NCBI GenBank assembly: GCA_016287675.1
Contig: JAEFAR010000026.1
Location: 1 to 33,055 of the forward strand
DNA from: Lachnospiraceae bacterium
Lineage (GTDB): Bacteria > Bacillota > Clostridia > Lachnospirales > Lachnospiraceae
Length of the DNA stretch: 33,055 nt
Direction of reading: 5' to 3'
In this document: piece after piece, positions 7,677 through 15,143 of the stretch
Layout: each line of letters starts with the position of its first letter
Position numbering within the stretch: the first letter of the stretch is position 1
Translations under genes and position numbers: made by a program
The notes under the pieces: generated by a model
What the model was told of the DNA's origin: nothing
The model's database searches: none
Seen by the model: the letters and a program-made list of their open reading frames with translations, nothing else

Positions 7677-7751
7677 ATATGAATTAAAAGGACGATATAC
7701 TATACAGACTATAGGGTTTACTGAAAAATATGCTGCATATGGGAGTAATTT

Positions 7752-9095
7752 ATGAAGAAGATAAATTTTAAAGACAGAGTTTTCGGTACAGGAAAAAAAG
7801 GAAAAACGCCGAAAAAGAACGATGCCGGAAAAAAAGTGATCTCCGGAATGTTTTTTGCGGCTGCATGCTTCATAGCGATCTTCGTACTGCTGGAATTTCA
7901 TGACATCTACTGGGTTGTGGGGATAGCCTGCGGACTTCTGATGATAGCGGCATTTCTATTCCTGGATTCCATGTTCGGAGGTAAGGATGACATCTTCGAT
8001 GAGCTGACCAGAGCACAGGAAGAATTGGACAGAGTCAGGGAGGAAGACAGAAAAAAAGCAGACGAGGAATTCAAGAAAAAGATAGAGGAACAGGTTTCAA
8101 GCCTTGACAGGACCAGCCGGGCGATGTTCGCTGCAATGAAGAAAAATGCGGAATCCCAGGAAAACCACCTTTCAAAAATGCAGTTCAAGATCGATAAGGT
8201 GATCATTGAGCAGAACGCCGGTGTGAAGACAATGATCAAGTTCAACAAAGAGAATGCCAGACAGATGGCTCTCAGTGAAAAGGCCACTCTTGAAGAACTT
8301 GCAACCAGGATCCCCGCAGGGCGGAGAAATGTGGTAATGGCACCGGAAGTTCCGGAGGATTACGTTCCGGATGACAGTCTCTTTGAAGATGAAGAGGAAG
8401 AGACAGATACAGAAGAATTCGCATTCAGCGATCTTCTTCCCAAGGATGTTATAGATGAAAGTGCCATCGATGCAATCATGGCTTCCGAACCTGAGATCGA
8501 AGAGCCCGTGATCGAAGAACCTGTCTTTGAGGAAAACGAAACTGTAATCGACGAAACTCCCATCGTGATCCCGGATGCTGAGGAAACTGCAGTTGAAGAA
8601 TCTGTATTTGAAGAACCGGTGATCGAGGAATCCGTAATAGAAGAAAGAGTTACGGAAGAACCTGTCATCGAAGAGTCCGTATTTGAAGAGCCGGTGATCG
8701 AAGAAGCACCTATCGAAGAGACTCCCATCGAGATCCCTGACATTCCTGAGGAATTGGTGACAGAGGAACCTGTGATCGAGGAGATTCTGACAGAAGAAAC
8801 ACCTACAGAAGAAACTCCGATTGAGGAAACACTGATAGAAGAAACTCCCATCGAAATCCCGGATATTCCTGAAGAACCGGTGATCGAAGAGCCGGTGATC
8901 GAGGAATCAGTAATAGAAGAACCTGTGATCGAGGAAACTGTACCGGAGCCCCAGACTGAACCCGAGCCCGAACCGGAGAAAAAGGATACTTCGGAAGCTG
9001 CGCTGGCATCAGCTACAGGTGTGGATCTTTCAAATCCGAATGCAAATCTCTCGGTGGAAGACATTGCAAAACTGTTTGAAGCAGCAGGAAATTAA
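7752..9095 (+). CDS. two-TM membrane protein with coiled coil and long Glu/Pro/Ile/Val repeat tail
   Basis: I do not recognise a named family for this 447-residue protein. A basic N terminus (1-29) is followed by two membrane segments (about 30-47 and 53-72) with a very short turn, so both ends should face the cytoplasm. Residues 80-180 have the charged heptad look of a coiled coil. From about 246 to 408 the protein is a degenerate pentapeptide repeat (EEPVI, EESVF, EETPI), extremely acidic and probably extended. The last 25 residues (DLSNPNANLSVEDIAKLFEAAG) are a distinct amphipathic motif. They resemble the LSQ(D/E)EIDALL motif at the N terminus of FliM and short tails I recall on other Lachnospiraceae proteins. 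GGAG lies 8 nt upstream of the ATG. A scaffold or polar-localisation role is possible but unproven. Confidence 0.75.
   Translation: MKKINFKDRVFGTGKKGKTPKKNDAGKKVISGMFFAAACFIAIFVLLEFHDIYWVVGIACGLLMIAAFLFLDSMFGGKDDIFDELTRAQEELDRVREEDRKKADEEFKKKIEEQVSSLDRTSRAMFAAMKKNAESQENHLSKMQFKIDKVIIEQNAGVKTMIKFNKENARQMALSEKATLEELATRIPAGRRNVVMAPEVPEDYVPDDSLFEDEEEETDTEEFAFSDLLPKDVIDESAIDAIMASEPEIEEPVIEEPVFEENETVIDETPIVIPDAEETAVEESVFEEPVIEESVIEERVTEEPVIEESVFEEPVIEEAPIEETPIEIPDIPEELVTEEPVIEEILTEETPTEETPIEETLIEETPIEIPDIPEEPVIEEPVIEESVIEEPVIEETVPEPQTEPEPEPEKKDTSEAALASATGVDLSNPNANLSVEDIAKLFEAAGN
8489..8980 (+). repeat. in-frame degenerate 15-bp repeats encoding the acidic tail
   Basis: About thirty units of roughly five codons, with a GAA/GAG-GAA/GAG-Pro/Ser/Thr-Val/Ile-Ile pattern, encode the tail. 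The third-base variation between units shows the amino acid pattern is kept while the DNA has drifted. The complementary strand shows a long open Ser/Ile/Thr frame here, which is only a shadow of the repeat. Confidence 0.85.
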
Positions 9096-9108
9096 ATACA
9101 AAGATCAA

Positions 9109-9155
9109 AGAGACAGCCAAAGGCAGAGAAAGCCATGAGGGCTGTCTCTTTTTAT
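9109..9155 (+). terminator. rho-independent terminator
   Basis: A 10-bp stem (AGAGACAGCC, 9109-9118, with GGCTGTCTCT, 9140-9149) and a 21-nt loop are followed by TTTTTATTT. It ends the coiled-coil gene unit. Confidence 0.85.
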
Positions 9156-9184
9156 TTGAAAGTGAGAAGGATATATGCTATAAT
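9156..9184 (+). promoter_or_regulatory. upstream promoter (P1) of the tal-tkt operon
   Basis: TTGAAA (9156-9161), 17 bp and a perfect TATAAT (9179-9184) begin right after the preceding terminator. The 5' leader would be about 165 nt. Confidence 0.65.
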
Positions 9185-9235
9185 CCATCTTTGGACACTT
9201 TGATAAAAAATGGTAATTATTAAGCAACGAATGTG

Positions 9236-9264
9236 TTGACCTCAAAAATCTTGTGGGATATGAT
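9236..9264 (+). promoter_or_regulatory. downstream promoter (P2) of the tal-tkt operon
   Basis: TTGACC (9236-9241), 17 bp and TATGAT (9259-9264) give a predicted leader of about 86 nt. Two matched promoters fit the highly expressed look of the following genes. Confidence 0.75.
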
Positions 9265-9356
9265 TTAGGCGCTAAATGCATAATTACAGGTCATTATAGT
9301 CACTGATCATGCATAGAAAAAAATAATTATACACATAGTCTCAGGAGGACAAAGAA

Positions 9357-10013
9357 ATGAAGTTTTTTATCGACACAGCAAACGTAGATGAGATCAGAAA
9401 AGCAAATGACATGGGTGTTATCTGCGGTGTTACAACAAACCCTTCTCTCATTGCAAAGGAAGGAAGAGATTTCAAGGAAGTCATCAAGGAGATCACAAGT
9501 ATCGTTGACGGCCCCATCAGCGGAGAAGTCAAGGCTACTACAGTTGACGCTGAAGGCATGATCGCAGAAGGAAGAGAGATCGCAAAGATCCATCCCAACA
9601 TGGTAGTAAAGATCCCCATGACAGTTGAAGGCCTTAAGGCAGTTAAGGTTCTCAGCAAGGAAGGCGTTAAGACAAACGTTACTCTCATTTTCTCGGCTAA
9701 CCAGGCACTTCTTGCAGCACGTGCAGGCGCTACCTATGTTTCACCCTTCCTGGGAAGACTTGACGACATTTCCATGCCCGGTATCGATCTTGTCAGAACA
9801 ATTTCCGAGATCTTCGAGATCTACGACATCAAGACAGAGATCATCGCAGCATCCGTAAGAAATCCCATCCATGTTACGGACTGCGCACTTGCAGGCGCTG
9901 ACATCGCAACAGTTCCTTACAAGGTTATCGAGCAGATGACAAAGCATCCTCTCACAAACGAAGGTATCATCAAGTTCCAGAACGACTACAGAGCTGTTTT
10001 CGGAGATAAATAG
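9357..10013 (+). CDS. tal: transaldolase, TalC/FSA-type small class I aldolase
   Basis: This 218-residue protein belongs to the small transaldolase/fructose-6-phosphate aldolase family and forms an imine with its substrate through Lys85 in VVKIPMT. The pair of residues used to tell the two activities apart points to transaldolase. Glu57 (SGEVKA) stands where E. coli FSA has a Gln, and Phe131 (YVSPFLGR) where FSA has Tyr131. It would transfer a three-carbon unit between sedoheptulose-7-phosphate/fructose-6-phosphate and glyceraldehyde-3-phosphate or erythrose-4-phosphate in the non-oxidative pentose phosphate pathway. AGGAGG lies 9 nt before the ATG. Codon use is strongly biased (ATC, AAG, GTT), suggesting high expression. 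The transketolase gene follows after 53 nt. Automated annotation may call it fsa. Confidence 0.92.
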   Translation: MKFFIDTANVDEIRKANDMGVICGVTTNPSLIAKEGRDFKEVIKEITSIVDGPISGEVKATTVDAEGMIAEGREIAKIHPNMVVKIPMTVEGLKAVKVLSKEGVKTNVTLIFSANQALLAARAGATYVSPFLGRLDDISMPGIDLVRTISEIFEIYDIKTEIIAASVRNPIHVTDCALAGADIATVPYKVIEQMTKHPLTNEGIIKFQNDYRAVFGDK

Positions 10014-10066
10014 TTTTCAATAAAAAAGAAAACATAGATCAAAAGTATCATTAAAGGAGATAACAA

Positions 10067-12055
10067 ATGGCAAACAAGATCGATCAGATGTCCGCAAATG
10101 CTATCCGTGTACTTGCGGCAGATGCAGTTCAGAAGGCAAAATCGGGACATCCCGGACTTCCCTTGGGATGCGCTGACATTGCGTATGAACTCTGGGCAAA
10201 GAAGTTAAAGCACAATCCCGCAGATCCCGACTGGGCTGACAGAGACCGCTTCATCCTTTCCGGCGGACACGGCTCAACACTTCTCTATTCCCTTCTTCAC
10301 CTGTTCGGCTACGGACTCAAGAAGGAAGATCTTATGCAGTTCAGACAGCTGGATTCCCTTACACCCGGTCATCCCGAGTACCGTCACACAAGAGGCGTTG
10401 AAGCAACAACAGGACCTCTCGGTGCAGGTATGGGCATGGCAGTGGGTATGGCTATCGCAGAAGCTCATCTCGCAGCAAAGTTCAACAAGCCCGGATTCCC
10501 GGTGGTTGATCACTATACATATGCCCTGGGCGGCGACGGATGTATGATGGAAGGCATTTCCCACGAAGCATTCTCACTTGCGGGCACATTAAAGCTTGGA
10601 AAACTCATCATCATCTACGATTCAAACAAGATCTCCATCGAGGGAAGCACAGACATCGCTTTCACCGAGGATGTTGCAAAGAGAATGGAAGCATATGGTT
10701 TCCAGGTCATCGTAGTTGATAACGGAAATGATATGGATGCCGTAGGACGTGCAATTGATGAAGCAAAGGCTGACAAGGAGCGCCCTTCCTGCATCATCTG
10801 CAAGACTCAGATCGGTTTCGGATGTCCCGCAAAGCAGGGCAAGGCGTCCGCTCACGGAGAGCCTCTCGGAGACGAGAACGTTGCAGCTCTCAAGGAAAAT
10901 CTCGGCTGGCCTTCACAGGAGCCTTTCTTTGTACCTCAGGAAGTTTACGATAATTATGCGGCTGTCACAAAGAGCCTTGCTCCCGCTGAAGACGAGTGGA
11001 AGAAGATGTTCGCGGATTACTGCGCTAAGTTCCCTGAAATGAAGAAAGCTTGGGATGAGGAGTTCGATCTCGACATCGCAAAGCCTCTGATCGATGATGC
11101 TGATTTCTGGGCATTTGAAGACAAGCCGGAAGCTACAAGAAACCTTTCCGGAACAGTCATCAACAGACTTAAGACAAAGGTTCCCGGACTTTTCGGCGGC
11201 GCTGCCGACCTTTCTCCTTCAACTAAGACTTACATGAAGGACATGGGCGATTTCTCCGCAGAAGACAGAACGGGAAGAAACATGCACTTCGGTGTACGTG
11301 AGATCGCAATGACAGCCATCGGAAACGGAATCACACTTCACGGACTTCGTGGTTTTGTATCCACATTCTTCGTGTTCTCAGATTACACAAAGCCCATGGC
11401 AAGACTTTCATCCATCATGAAAGTGCCTACAGCTTACGTTTTTACTCATGACTCCATCGGTGTCGGAGAAGACGGACCTACACATGAGCCCATCGAGCAG
11501 CTTGCTATGCTCCGTGCGCTTCCCAACTTCCATGTGTTCCGTCCCGCAGATGCTACAGAGACCATCGCAGCATGGTACTCGGCAGTAACATCCAAGGAGA
11601 CACCTACGGCACTTGTACTCACCCGTCAGAATCTTCCTCAGCTTAAGGGTTCATCCAAGGAAGCTCTCAAGGGCGGATACATCCTTCAGGATTCCGAGAA
11701 GGCTACACCCGATGCGATCATCATCGCTACAGGTTCCGAGGTTCAGCTGGCAGTGAACGCCAAGGCTGAGCTCATTAAGGAAGGCATCGACGTGAGAGTT
11801 GTATCCATGCCCTCCACAGACGTTTTCGAAGAGCAGTCCGAAGAATACAGAAACAAAGTACTTCCCAAGAATGTTCGTGCAAGAGTTGCTGTTGAAGCAC
11901 TTTCCGACTTCGGCTGGGGCAAGTACGTTGGCCTTGACGGCGCGACAGTTACAATGAAGGGCTTCGGCGCTTCCGCTCCTTACTCCGTGCTCTTCCCTAA
12001 GTTCGGTTTCACAACAGAGAACGTTGTAAAGACAGTCAAGGAAGTTCTGAATTAG
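10067..12055 (+). CDS. tkt: transketolase
   Basis: The 662-residue protein has the full length and order of a transketolase: KSGHPGLPLG near the N terminus, SGGHGS (about 65-70), the thiamine diphosphate/Mg signature GGDGCMMEG with YDSN about 30 residues later, the pyrimidine domain with MHFGVREIAM and DSIGVGEDGPTHEP, and a C-terminal domain with TGSEVQLA. It moves two-carbon ketol units between pentose and triose/tetrose phosphates. Together with the upstream transaldolase it rebuilds hexose phosphates from pentoses, fitting a bacterium that ferments xylan or arabinan sugars. AAAGGAG precedes the ATG. The same strong codon bias as tal suggests high expression of the two-gene operon. Confidence 0.97.
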   Translation: MANKIDQMSANAIRVLAADAVQKAKSGHPGLPLGCADIAYELWAKKLKHNPADPDWADRDRFILSGGHGSTLLYSLLHLFGYGLKKEDLMQFRQLDSLTPGHPEYRHTRGVEATTGPLGAGMGMAVGMAIAEAHLAAKFNKPGFPVVDHYTYALGGDGCMMEGISHEAFSLAGTLKLGKLIIIYDSNKISIEGSTDIAFTEDVAKRMEAYGFQVIVVDNGNDMDAVGRAIDEAKADKERPSCIICKTQIGFGCPAKQGKASAHGEPLGDENVAALKENLGWPSQEPFFVPQEVYDNYAAVTKSLAPAEDEWKKMFADYCAKFPEMKKAWDEEFDLDIAKPLIDDADFWAFEDKPEATRNLSGTVINRLKTKVPGLFGGAADLSPSTKTYMKDMGDFSAEDRTGRNMHFGVREIAMTAIGNGITLHGLRGFVSTFFVFSDYTKPMARLSSIMKVPTAYVFTHDSIGVGEDGPTHEPIEQLAMLRALPNFHVFRPADATETIAAWYSAVTSKETPTALVLTRQNLPQLKGSSKEALKGGYILQDSEKATPDAIIIATGSEVQLAVNAKAELIKEGIDVRVVSMPSTDVFEEQSEEYRNKVLPKNVRARVAVEALSDFGWGKYVGLDGATVTMKGFGASAPYSVLFPKFGFTTENVVKTVKEVLN

Positions 12056-12111
12056 AAAAAAAAACAATAGATTCTGCTGTTACAGTTCAGACACCATCTT
12101 GAACTTAAAGA

Positions 12112-12152
12112 GCCGATAGTGTAGACTTTAGTCTCTCTATCGGCCTTTTTTT
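12112..12152 (+). terminator. rho-independent terminator of tal-tkt
   Basis: The stem GCCGATAG (12112-12119)/CTATCGGC (12137-12144), with an inner AGAC/GTCT helix, is followed by a run of seven T. Confidence 0.88.
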
Positions 12153-12382
12153 CTAAGATCTTCGATACGTTGTCATATATCTCCCATATTCTTCTCCGGC
12201 TTCTTCAAGGATGATGTCATTTTTATATCTGTCCACCGCAGAGGCGTGCCGAGAAAAATAAAAAAGACATATCTGCGGTGTTGTTTTTTTGAGAACTGTG
12301 CTAATATGATGAAGCACTAAATTGCTTTATGGTCAAGAGTCAATCAAATATGGGCTCATCAATGATAATAAGGAAGTAAACA
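12153..12382. other. intergenic region with a possible minus-strand gene remnant
   Basis: This 230-bp stretch between the tkt terminator and the ABC ATPase has no intact gene. On the minus strand about 12152-12240 reads as 28 codons with codon choice like the local genes (ending YGRYMTTYRRS and a TAG stop), but it has no start or ribosome site and I recognise no family. A 9-bp inverted repeat and a weak promoter candidate (TTGTTT 12281-12286, 18 bp, TATGAT 12305-12310) lie downstream of it on the plus strand. Confidence 0.3.
12234..12290 (+). terminator. terminator-like inverted repeat upstream of the ABC ATPase
   Basis: CACCGCAGA (12234-12242) and TCTGCGGTG (12272-12280) form a perfect 9-bp stem with a 29-nt loop, followed by TTGTTTTTTT. 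The large loop makes function uncertain; it may be a relic terminator. Confidence 0.4.
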
Positions 12383-13018
12383 ATGATAATTCAGGCGTTG
12401 GATTTGGGAAAAGTGTATCAAAAGGGAAAAAACAGTATAGAAGTTATCAAGGAATTCAATCACGTCTTTGAGTCAGGAAAAATGTATCTCTTAAAGGGGG
12501 CATCGGGGAAAGGAAAAACCACTTTGCTGAGTATTCTTGGTCTGCTGGACAAACCTACCAGCGGGAAGCTTTTGTTAAATGGTAAGGAAATAGATTTTAC
12601 AAAGCCGGGTGTTCTGTGTGATATCCGAAAAGCCGAGTATTCCTTTGTATTTCAGGACTATGCTCTTTTTGAGAATCTATCTGTATATGAGAATCTTCGG
12701 TTGGTTTATGAAGATACTGATGAGAAGCTCGATGAGAAGAGAATTGATGACCTGCTTCAAAAGATGAATCTATCGCACAGAAAATATCACAGAACCGCAG
12801 AACTCTCAGGCGGAGAAAAGCAAAGAGTTGCATTTGCAAGAGCGCTTCTGAAGGATGCTGAGGTTTTTATCTTCGATGAACCGATTTCAAATGTTGATGA
12901 GGGGAATGCGCAGATCATCTTTGATATTATGAAGGTACTTAAAACAACAAGAATGGTTATGGTTACGTGTCACACGTCTGTTTTTGACAATATTTGTGAC
13001 GAAATCGTTTGTCTTTAG
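12383..13018 (+). CDS. ABC transporter ATP-binding protein (MacB/LolD type)
   Basis: The 211-residue ATPase has Walker A GASGKGKTT (about 40), the Q-loop VFQDYALF, signature LSGGEKQRVAFARA (about 138), Walker B VFIFDEP and the switch His in VTCHTS. It is slightly shorter than the usual 220-240 residues because it stops soon after the H-loop. The pattern matches ATPases that work with FtsX-like permeases to move lipids, peptides or antibiotics by a mechanotransmission mechanism rather than classic import. The permease gene follows after 10 nt. AAGGAAG lies upstream of the ATG. Codons are visibly richer in A/T at the third base than in tal-tkt, which may mean transfer or low expression. Confidence 0.92.
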   Translation: MIIQALDLGKVYQKGKNSIEVIKEFNHVFESGKMYLLKGASGKGKTTLLSILGLLDKPTSGKLLLNGKEIDFTKPGVLCDIRKAEYSFVFQDYALFENLSVYENLRLVYEDTDEKLDEKRIDDLLQKMNLSHRKYHRTAELSGGEKQRVAFARALLKDAEVFIFDEPISNVDEGNAQIIFDIMKVLKTTRMVMVTCHTSVFDNICDEIVCL

Positions 13019-13028
13019 GGGAGAAGTG

Positions 13029-14189
13029 ATGAAGCTAAAGCTTTTTATTAAGGAATTGTTTGGCGGAATAGGGAAAACGGTCTTTTTTATGATCATGACA
13101 CTGCTTTCTACTTTCCTGATATGCGTTCTTTTGACATTTACATCGGAAAAATCCTATACCAAACTTGCGCCCAATGTGACCTTTTCAGGACAGGTGAGCA
13201 GAAGTTTTTCGAGAATGTATGAGAATATTTCTGATTCTTTTGCAAGTAATCTTAAGTCCAAGCTTTCAAAAGATGCAAAGGTATATCAGTTCACTGTGAG
13301 ATATTCATTATCGATCACAAGGCCGGGACAACTCGTGGGAGACGAGTATATGCGTTATGCATGTGAGCACGATTTTCTTGAAGAAGTCATAAAGGAATTC
13401 ATTTACGAAGGACGTGTTCCGGAAAAAGGCAAAAAGGAAATTATATTGGGAGGATATCTTGCAAACATAGCGGGGATTAAAGTAGGGGATACTGTTTACT
13501 CTATCGATCTTGGAAATGAGGTAACCGGTGGGAAGATGTTCTTCGACGTTACCGGAGAATTGACAGAAATTCCTTATACAGTCGTTGGGATACTAAACTC
13601 TACCGGTGCCAGGTTTGATTACTCTGTTCTATTTGAAGCGGAAACGCAGGAAAATGTTGCTCCGAATGTCGTGTGGATCTATCTCCCGACAAAAGAATCG
13701 GAAGAAAGTTACAGAGAGATCACTTCAGATATCAATTTGGCAGATTATGATGTGGTTGGATGCTCGGAAAGCATTGGAATGTCCGGGGCTAAAGGTTTAA
13801 AAAATCTGATCCCGTTATTTGTTTCTGTATTTGCGGTAGTTGTAGAAGGGCTTCTTCTGGCATATGCAATGAAAGGCATATCAAGAAAGCTTGGAATACT
13901 TAAAGCAATGGGCATTAGAGATTCTTACATCTTTAAATGCTATTTGGGGGGAATTACTTTAATTCAGTTTATCTCATCTATTGTTTCAATCATTACTACA
14001 AAGGTTATCTGCGATGTTTTGAACAGCGGATACTCTGAAGAAATAGGATTTCCGATAACTGTGTTTCACGTATCGATAAGAGTCGTTTTGTTCATGCTGA
14101 TTATTGTAGCGGTGGTGTTGACTTCGATAGCCGGATTATTAAAAATACGAATATACTCTGTCAGCCCAAAGAAGGCAATGATTTCGTAA
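13029..14189 (+). CDS. FtsX-like ABC permease
   Basis: The ATG at 13029 (GGGGAGAAG upstream) gives 386 residues. One N-terminal membrane helix (about 15-36) is followed by a roughly 230-residue extracellular domain of the MacB-PCD kind and then three C-terminal helices (about 264-285, 305-330, 350-375) with the FtsX-type motif SRKLGILKAMGI between the first two. This is the minimal four-helix MacB-like topology. With the preceding ATPase it forms a probable export or stress-sensing system of unknown cargo; no dedicated peptide or two-component gene adjoins it. Another ATG lies 45 nt upstream in frame but overlaps the ATPase gene and lacks a ribosome site. Confidence 0.85.
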   Translation: MKLKLFIKELFGGIGKTVFFMIMTLLSTFLICVLLTFTSEKSYTKLAPNVTFSGQVSRSFSRMYENISDSFASNLKSKLSKDAKVYQFTVRYSLSITRPGQLVGDEYMRYACEHDFLEEVIKEFIYEGRVPEKGKKEIILGGYLANIAGIKVGDTVYSIDLGNEVTGGKMFFDVTGELTEIPYTVVGILNSTGARFDYSVLFEAETQENVAPNVVWIYLPTKESEESYREITSDINLADYDVVGCSESIGMSGAKGLKNLIPLFVSVFAVVVEGLLLAYAMKGISRKLGILKAMGIRDSYIFKCYLGGITLIQFISSIVSIITTKVICDVLNSGYSEEIGFPITVFHVSIRVVLFMLIIVAVVLTSIAGLLKIRIYSVSPKKAMIS

Positions 14190-14225
14190 GGAAACAATTG
14201 TAGGACAGTGGAATAAGAAACAGGA

Positions 14226-14254
14226 TTGCCAAAAAAACTTATATATAGTATATT
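14226..14254 (+). promoter_or_regulatory. candidate promoter of lgt
   Basis: TTGCCA (14226-14231), 17 bp and TATATT (14249-14254) lie just upstream of the hairpin at 14255-14284. Transcription would start inside the hairpin. Confidence 0.55.
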
Positions 14255-14284
14255 AAGGTGGTGTCTTCGGACACCACCTTTATT
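14255..14284 (+). terminator. strong hairpin between the FtsX permease gene and lgt
   Basis: An 11-bp perfect stem (14255-14265 with 14270-14280) has a TTCG tetraloop, and its 3' arm ends in TT followed by TATT. It can terminate the ABC-FtsX transcript, though the T-run is short. It also abuts the predicted lgt start site and could instead act as a 5' stabilising hairpin. Confidence 0.65.
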
Positions 14285-14306
14285 CGATCAAAGAGGAGAT
14301 CAATGC

Positions 14307-15143
14307 ATGAAAAACGAATTGTTTAAGATTGGCCCCCTGACCATACACGGTTACGGACTGATGATCGCCATCGGTATCATAGTAGCTTACATTGTCCTTG
14401 AGCAGCGTGTAAAGAAAAGAGGGAAAGACCCTGATACAGCGTTCAATCTTGCGATGCTGGCAGCCATCGGAGGCGCTGTCGGAGCAAAACTCCTTTATTA
14501 TATAGTTGAGATCAGATCTATCATAGAGAATCCCAAAATACTGTTAAACATCACCAACGGCTTTGTTGTTTACGGCGGGATCATCGGCGGATCCATCGTC
14601 TGCATAATCTATTGCAGGATCAAGAAATTAAACACACTGGAATGGTTCGATCTGGTTCTTCCGGAAATTGCCATTGCCCAGGGCTTCGGCCGTATCGGCT
14701 GCCTGCTGGCGGGCTGCTGTTACGGAGCACCCACAAAAGGCGCGATCCACATCACCTTTACAGAATCCCTGTTTGCACCAAACAATGTTTGGCTTTATCC
14801 GACACAGATAATGTCCTCGATAGCCAATTTCCTTAATTTCTTTGTGCTTGTATTTGTGATCTCAAGGTTTTTCAAGAAACCGGGAGTGGTTTCGGCCTTC
14901 TACCTGATCTTTTACAGCATAGGACGTTTCATCATCGAGATCTTCCGCGGAGACATTGAAAGAGGTGCGGTGGGAGCACTTTCAACATCGCAGTTCATTT
15001 CGATCTTTATTCTTTTAGCAGGTATCGTATTATTTGTATTATGCATGAGATTCAGTGTTATTCCTGCCCCCGAAAGTGCGGAGCAGACAGAAGCAGTGAC
15101 ATTATCCGAAGAGACGGAGAAGGATCCGGACGCGGAAGAGTAG
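14307..15143 (+). CDS. lgt: prolipoprotein diacylglyceryl transferase
   Basis: The ATG at 14307, preceded by AGAGGAG, gives 278 residues. The sequence shows the Lgt pattern: LTIHGYGLMIAIG at the N terminus, FVVYGGIIGG (a Tyr where E. coli has the HGG His, as is common in Firmicutes), and the signature QGFGRIGCLLAGCCYGAP (about 130-147), with seven likely membrane helices. It attaches diacylglycerol from phosphatidylglycerol to the lipobox Cys of prelipoproteins, so it would process the trigger-factor-like lipoprotein in this window. Its last 33 codons, encoding an acidic Glu/Thr-rich tail after the final helix, overlap the start of the next gene in another frame. An in-frame TTG farther upstream falls in the promoter and is not used. 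Confidence 0.95.
   Translation: MKNELFKIGPLTIHGYGLMIAIGIIVAYIVLEQRVKKRGKDPDTAFNLAMLAAIGGAVGAKLLYYIVEIRSIIENPKILLNITNGFVVYGGIIGGSIVCIIYCRIKKLNTLEWFDLVLPEIAIAQGFGRIGCLLAGCCYGAPTKGAIHITFTESLFAPNNVWLYPTQIMSSIANFLNFFVLVFVISRFFKKPGVVSAFYLIFYSIGRFIIEIFRGDIERGAVGALSTSQFISIFILLAGIVLFVLCMRFSVIPAPESAEQTEAVTLSEETEKDPDAEE

Noticed and set aside
8360-9064. A long Ser/Ile/Thr-rich minus-strand frame
   Set aside because: It is the complement of the in-frame Glu/Pro repeat of the coiled-coil protein gene. The repeat keeps the opposite frame open, and no start signals are present.
9185-9356. A riboswitch in the tal leader
   Set aside because: Only scattered short dyads (ATGCAT, TGACCT/AGGTCA) are visible, with no terminator and no recognised aptamer pattern.
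14226-14306. N-terminal extension of Lgt from an upstream TTG
   Set aside because: The TTG falls in the candidate -35 box and the extension crosses a hairpin. The ATG at 14307 has a strong ribosome site and begins the normal Lgt N terminus.
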